From the NCBI GenBank assembly GCA_002839125.1, contig PGXI01000080.1, positions 1 through 6,666 of the forward strand: a DNA stretch of 6,666 nt, given 5' to 3'. The DNA comes from Tenericutes bacterium HGW-Tenericutes-5 (lineage in GTDB: Bacteria > Bacillota_I > Bacilli_A > Izemoplasmatales > Hujiaoplasmataceae). Every line of letters begins with the position of its first letter. Positions within the stretch are counted from its first letter, which is position 1. A program made the position numbers and the translations under genes. The notes beneath the pieces were generated by a model. It did no database searches and was not told the origin of the DNA. It saw only the letters and a list, made by a program, of their open reading frames with translations. Below, piece by piece: positions 4,476 through 6,666 of the stretch.

Positions 4476-5471
4476 ATGAAAAGAATCGTATCAGGAATCA
4501 AACCTACAGGAACATTAACTTTAGGAAATTACTTAGGAGCAATAAAACAATTTGTAAAACTACAACAGAAAAGAATTGATGATGAATTCTTCTTGTTTGT
4601 TGCGGATATGCATGCCATAACTACAAGACAAGTTCCAAGTGAGTTAAGAAAAAGAACTTTGGATATTGCAGCTATGTATTTAGCTTGTGGTTTAGATAAA
4701 GAGAGAACTGTTCTTTTTATTCAATCAGAAATTAAAGAACATGTCGAACTTGGTTATATTCTTCAATCAAACACTTATATGGGTGAATTAGAAAGAATGA
4801 CTCAGTTCAAAGACAAATCACAAAGGCAAGAAACTTCGATCACATCTTCTTTATTTACTTATCCCGCACTAATGGCTGCGGATATCTTACTTTATGATGC
4901 TGATTTCGTACCCGTTGGTGATGACCAAAAACAACACCTTGAACTAACAAGAGATATTGCAAATCGATTTAATAATTATTATGGTGATTTCTTCGTAGTT
5001 CCTGAACCCTTAATTCCTGAGGTCGGCTCAAGAATCATGGATTTACAGGAACCAAATAAAAAAATGTCCAAATCTGATGAAATGGATAAAGGCTATATTT
5101 CAATGTTTGACGATGAGGCATCAATCAAAAGAAAAATTCGCTCTGCAGTCACTGACTCTTATGCAAAAATCAATTATGATCCTGAAAATCAACCAGGACT
5201 TGCTAATTTGTTAACTATTTATGCAAGCATTGCCGATCGAAGCATTCAAGATATAGTTAATGAATATAAAGACTCTAGTTACAAAGACTTCAAAGAAGAT
5301 TTAGCCCAAGTCGTTGTTGATTGTTTGATACCGATTCAAGAAAAATATAATGAGTTAATCAAATCTCAAGAACTTCAAGATCTCCTTGATAGAGGTAGAG
5401 ATATTGCCAGTGATTTTGCTTTTAAGAAAATGAGAAAATGTAAAAAGAAAATTGGTTTAGGAAGAAAATGA
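4476..5471 (+). CDS. trpS: Tryptophanyl-tRNA synthetase
   Basis: A 331-residue class Ic synthetase that activates tryptophan with ATP and charges tRNA-Trp; the length is typical for bacterial TrpRS (about 325-335). The N-terminal HIGH-type motif is PTGTLTLGNYLGA (10-22), with TLGN in place of HIGH as in the Bacillus-type enzyme. Family-typical stretches follow: FIQSE (81-85), MGELERMTQFKDKS (102-115), ADILLYDADFVPVGDDQKQHLELTR (135-159), and the ATP-site loop KKMSKS (195-200). The protein contains no tryptophan. The position matching the single Trp92 of the Geobacillus stearothermophilus enzyme is Tyr94. AGGAGG at 4462-4467 lies 8 nt before the ATG and supports the start. Expression is controlled by the Trp-specific T-box immediately upstream. 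The TGA stop lies in a hairpin shared with the convergent MFS gene. Confidence 0.98.
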   Translation: MKRIVSGIKPTGTLTLGNYLGAIKQFVKLQQKRIDDEFFLFVADMHAITTRQVPSELRKRTLDIAAMYLACGLDKERTVLFIQSEIKEHVELGYILQSNTYMGELERMTQFKDKSQRQETSITSSLFTYPALMAADILLYDADFVPVGDDQKQHLELTRDIANRFNNYYGDFFVVPEPLIPEVGSRIMDLQEPNKKMSKSDEMDKGYISMFDDEASIKRKIRSAVTDSYAKINYDPENQPGLANLLTIYASIADRSIQDIVNEYKDSSYKDFKEDLAQVVVDCLIPIQEKYNELIKSQELQDLLDRGRDIASDFAFKKMRKCKKKIGLGRK

Positions 5472-5495
5472 GACACTTCAACTTTGAAGTGTCTC
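5470..5495. terminator. Bidirectional terminator shared by convergent trpS and MFS gene
   Basis: GAGACACTTCA (5470-5480) pairs perfectly with TGAAGTGTCTC (5485-5495) around a 4-base loop. On the plus strand it is followed by TTCTTTATT and on the minus strand by ATTTTCTT, so it can stop transcription from both sides. It includes most of the trpS TGA and all of the MFS TGA (5480-5478) plus that gene's last codons. Confidence 0.88.
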
Positions 5496-6666
5496 TTCTT
5501 TATTATCTAGTTTTAAACTTTTAAAATTCCAGAACTGATTGAATAAGAATATCGCCATCATTATCACACCCACAACAATAAACATTAGTTGCATATTATA
5601 ATCAGCTAAAGCTCCAATAATCGGAGCAAATATCACTAGCAACAAAGATGACAGTTGAGCTTCGATACTCAAAACGCTCGCTCTTTTAGTTTTATCGGAC
5701 GCATTACCAATTTCTTCTATCATAACCGGTTTTCTTAGATTTATGAAAATATATATAAGTATAAAGCTTGCAAATATGACAAATAGATTATTGGTCATGA
5801 AACTAAGAACTAAAGCTACAATCGCTGAAGCAAACCACATGAAATTTACCAAAGAAAAATGATTAACTTTTTTCGCAACTCTATAAGAATTTCTACTAGC
5901 AAATGAACTGATTAAATAAATAATTGCGTAAATGATTCCAATATAAATTTTTAAATTATCATCTTCGGAGAAGTTCTTAAACGCTAATAAACCAGCAGAT
6001 ACCGATAATGTAATAATCAATGGCTGAACATAGTCTTTTATGCTTTTATATCCTGCTTGATACAAAGATTCATCAAAAACCAATTTTCTAACTTTTCGAT
6101 CTTTAAATGTATACTTAACACTCTCGACATTCTGTTTAAGAAATTCTTTTAATGAAAATTCAGTATGACGTTTTTCATTCAAATAACTTGGATAACTAGC
6201 GATCAGTAACATATCGATAACATAAGGAACTATGGAAATGAGAAACAAATATTTTATTTCTGGTAACCAAATCACAAAAACAATAGCCACAATACTCATC
6301 ACCATGGATCCGACTAAAGACATTGCTCTGGTTTGTCCATATACTTTCGTTTTTGTAGCGGTAATATCATTATGATCTAGAAAAGACATAATCATTGCTT
6401 TATGTGTGCCCGATCTGAATGCTTCACCTAGTCCAAATAAAATCATTGCTATTGCGAAAATCCCAAAACTTCCGGCAATAAAAAATAATAAAAACGACAT
6501 TATATAAAACACGAAACAAATTATAAGTTCAACTTTCTTTCCGTACATATCAGCTATGACACCTGATGGGATTTCAAAAATATAGATAATAATTTCTCTA
6601 ATTGAAATCAATAAACCTACTTGAAATAAAGACAAACCACTAATCGTTAAATAAATAATTAAATAG
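5478..6666 (-). CDS. Major facilitator superfamily transporter, 5' end cut by the window
   Basis: The frame is open to the window edge, giving 395 residues with the N-terminus missing. The first visible segment, ending in GLSLFQVGLLISIREIIIYIFEIPSG, is the end of membrane helix 1 and helix 2. It is followed by the MFS loop 2-3 signature GVIADMYGKK (residues 35-44 from the edge). About ten further hydrophobic segments alternate with short charged loops, with a longer central cytoplasmic loop near LNEKRHTEFSLKEFLKQNVESVKYTFKDRKVRK between the two halves. A TTG at 6635 could be read as a start, but it codes the Leu of the conserved GLSLFQ stretch and lies after part of helix 1, so it is almost certainly internal. 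Relatives are usually annotated as efflux or solute permeases, and the substrate cannot be told from sequence. It converges on trpS with 6 bp between stop codons. The promoter is outside the window. Confidence 0.85.
   Translation of the reverse strand, partial: YLIIYLTISGLSLFQVGLLISIREIIIYIFEIPSGVIADMYGKKVELIICFVFYIMSFLLFFIAGSFGIFAIAMILFGLGEAFRSGTHKAMIMSFLDHNDITATKTKVYGQTRAMSLVGSMVMSIVAIVFVIWLPEIKYLFLISIVPYVIDMLLIASYPSYLNEKRHTEFSLKEFLKQNVESVKYTFKDRKVRKLVFDESLYQAGYKSIKDYVQPLIITLSVSAGLLAFKNFSEDDNLKIYIGIIYAIIYLISSFASRNSYRVAKKVNHFSLVNFMWFASAIVALVLSFMTNNLFVIFASFILIYIFINLRKPVMIEEIGNASDKTKRASVLSIEAQLSSLLLVIFAPIIGALADYNMQLMFIVVGVIMMAIFLFNQFWNFKSLKLDNKEETLQS

Noticed and set aside
6633..6635. TTG start codon for the MFS gene
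   Set aside because: It falls within the conserved GLSLFQVG stretch after part of helix 1, and the frame stays open to the window edge, so the true start is outside.
1..6666. CRISPR array, insertion sequence, tRNA/rRNA gene or attachment site
   Set aside because: No regularly spaced repeats, transposase fragments, long terminal inverted repeats or cloverleaf sequences were seen in either strand.

Overview
The window is AT-rich DNA from a low-GC Gram-positive bacterium (Firmicutes/Mollicutes side). It carries spx, a tryptophan T-box leader, a cre-like site and GGAGG-type ribosome binding sites. Intergenic spaces are short, and some terminator hairpins run into stop codons, which suggests a compact genome. 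UGA ends two genes and tryptophan is written UGG, so the code is standard. This excludes UGA=Trp mycoplasmas but fits Acholeplasma-like or Izemoplasma-like lineages or another low-GC Firmicute. The assignment is inference; no rRNA or marker phylogeny is available here.

Layout. On the minus strand, read right to left: spx (2331-1885) with its own promoter and terminator; then gap (1733-732) with a strong promoter, a cre-like site and a terminator; then a VTT/TVP38-like membrane protein gene (662-15), which has almost no room for its own promoter. On the plus strand, pepF (2446-4209) diverges from spx across 114 bp holding two back-to-back extended -10 promoters. It is followed by a complete Trp T-box leader (about 4228-4454) and trpS (4476-5471). 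trpS converges on a 5'-truncated MFS transporter gene (6666-5478), and one hairpin covers both stop codons.

Function. The genes are mostly housekeeping: glycolysis (GAPDH), thiol-stress control of RNA polymerase (Spx), intracellular peptide turnover (PepF), and tryptophanyl-tRNA supply controlled by uncharged tRNA-Trp. Two membrane proteins have unknown substrates. spx, pepF and trpS also lie in the same chromosomal neighbourhood in Bacillus subtilis, so the middle of the window looks like a condensed ancestral Firmicutes locus.

Nothing here looks like a wholly new system. The points most worth a second look are a four-cysteine C-terminal tail on Spx, a perfect cre consensus upstream of the gap promoter, a TrpRS with no tryptophan, and the possibility that the T-box attenuator also terminates pepF transcription.
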